Program-made: the position numbers and the translations under genes
Notes under the pieces: model-generated
Told to the model about the DNA's origin: nothing
The model's database searches: none
The model's input: only the letters and a program-made list of their open reading frames with translations
Origin: Undaria pinnatifida
Lineage: Eukaryota > Sar > Phaeophyceae > Laminariales > Alariaceae
Direction of reading: 5' to 3'
DNA: 64,000 nt
NCBI GenBank assembly: GCA_012845835.1
Contig: JABAKD010000001.1
Location: 8,204,832-8,268,831 of the forward strand
In this document: positions 63,697 through 64,000 of the stretch, piece by piece
Layout of the letters: each line of letters opens with the position of its first letter
Position numbering within the stretch: position 1 is the stretch's first letter

Positions 63697-64000
63697 GTCC
63701 GCGAAGTCCACTCAACGGCTAGAGCGGCGGCAGTCAGTCCCAATGACCGAACCGCCTGGGACGACGCGGACGACAATCTCCTCGTATCCTCAGTATTTCT
63801 CCTTCAACGTATGTTCTCTGGCTTTGGGCTCGTGGGAAACACGCACAATGATCGATGTGGCCTAGATTCTCCAGGCAATTCACCGGTTCCAAATCATGGA
63901 GCCACCTCCGTACCATCGATGCCTCATTTTCTGGAAACCCGATTTTACTATATGTATTCCAATTACTGCAGCTACAGCGCGCAGACTAGACATCATCTAG
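63697..64000 (-). pseudogene. Second copy of the 48.5-kb coding-like fragment
   Basis: 63788-63950 matches 48538-48697 at about 93 percent by eye. The minus frame reads MVRRWLHDLEPVNCLENL and GHIDHCACFPRAQSQRTYVE, with two or three amino-acid differences and no stop in the shared part. The flanks differ. The window ends 50 bp later. Confidence 0.45.

Overview
The window reads as repeat-dense nuclear DNA of a eukaryote. There are no bacterial-style operons or Shine-Dalgarno-led genes. LTR, non-LTR and tyrosine-recombinase retrotransposons, DNA-transposon remnants, tRNA-derived SINE-like repeats, large tandem arrays, homopolymer C/G tracts and internal TTAGGG-type tracts fill almost all of it. 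TTAGGG repeats together with these element types would suit an alga or other stramenopile, brown algae for example, but that is an inference. I found no convincing intact host gene. Nearly every long reading frame is a piece of a mobile element or an artefact of a low-complexity array.

Layout. 0-10 kb: a TRIM-like mini-LTR element with a target-site duplication (450-1198), tRNA-like repeats, a cluster of short retroposon copies ending in poly(C) (4.27-5.79 kb), a 0.68-kb palindrome built on telomeric repeats (6270-6948), a SINE-like copy, a short hAT-type MITE and another TIR element. 10-16 kb: a decayed 4.9-kb Ngaro/PAT-like retrotransposon with Gly-rich gag, a YVDD reverse transcriptase, a tyrosine recombinase and split direct repeats in the order A1-ORFs-B1-A2-B2. 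16-25 kb: further poly(C)-tailed copies, including a 1.5-kb 3' part of the parent LINE (23.68-25.16 kb, minus strand), with microsatellites and possible exon fragments. 25-32 kb: degenerate tandem repeats, a second SINE-like copy and other duplicated segments. 32.6-36.7 kb: a duplicated block of about 1.9 kb rich in poly(C). 38.7-40.9 kb: a non-autonomous hAT-type element with (GGGTC)n subterminal arrays, an exact 8-bp target duplication and a later tandem duplication across its left junction. 43.2-43.6 kb: a long inverted repeat. 44.5-47.7 kb: a second decayed non-LTR element, minus strand. 48.2-50.1 kb: coding-like fragments. 50.1-57.4 kb: a 7.3-kb degenerate satellite with a unit near 138 bp. 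59.08-63.69 kb: a recent Copia insertion with 506-bp LTRs and a 5-bp target duplication that has lost integrase and most of RT.

How parts may work together. The LINE (family A) and a shorter repeat (family B) share the same 3' end, a tGAGTACG-like string running into poly(C). This suggests that one reverse transcriptase recognises that end and moves both, and it would explain many of the C/G tracts. The TRIM, the deleted Copia, the SINE-like repeats and the hAT derivatives all need enzymes from elsewhere, so the region looks like a graveyard and landing pad for non-autonomous elements. All repeat identities and boundaries were judged by eye.
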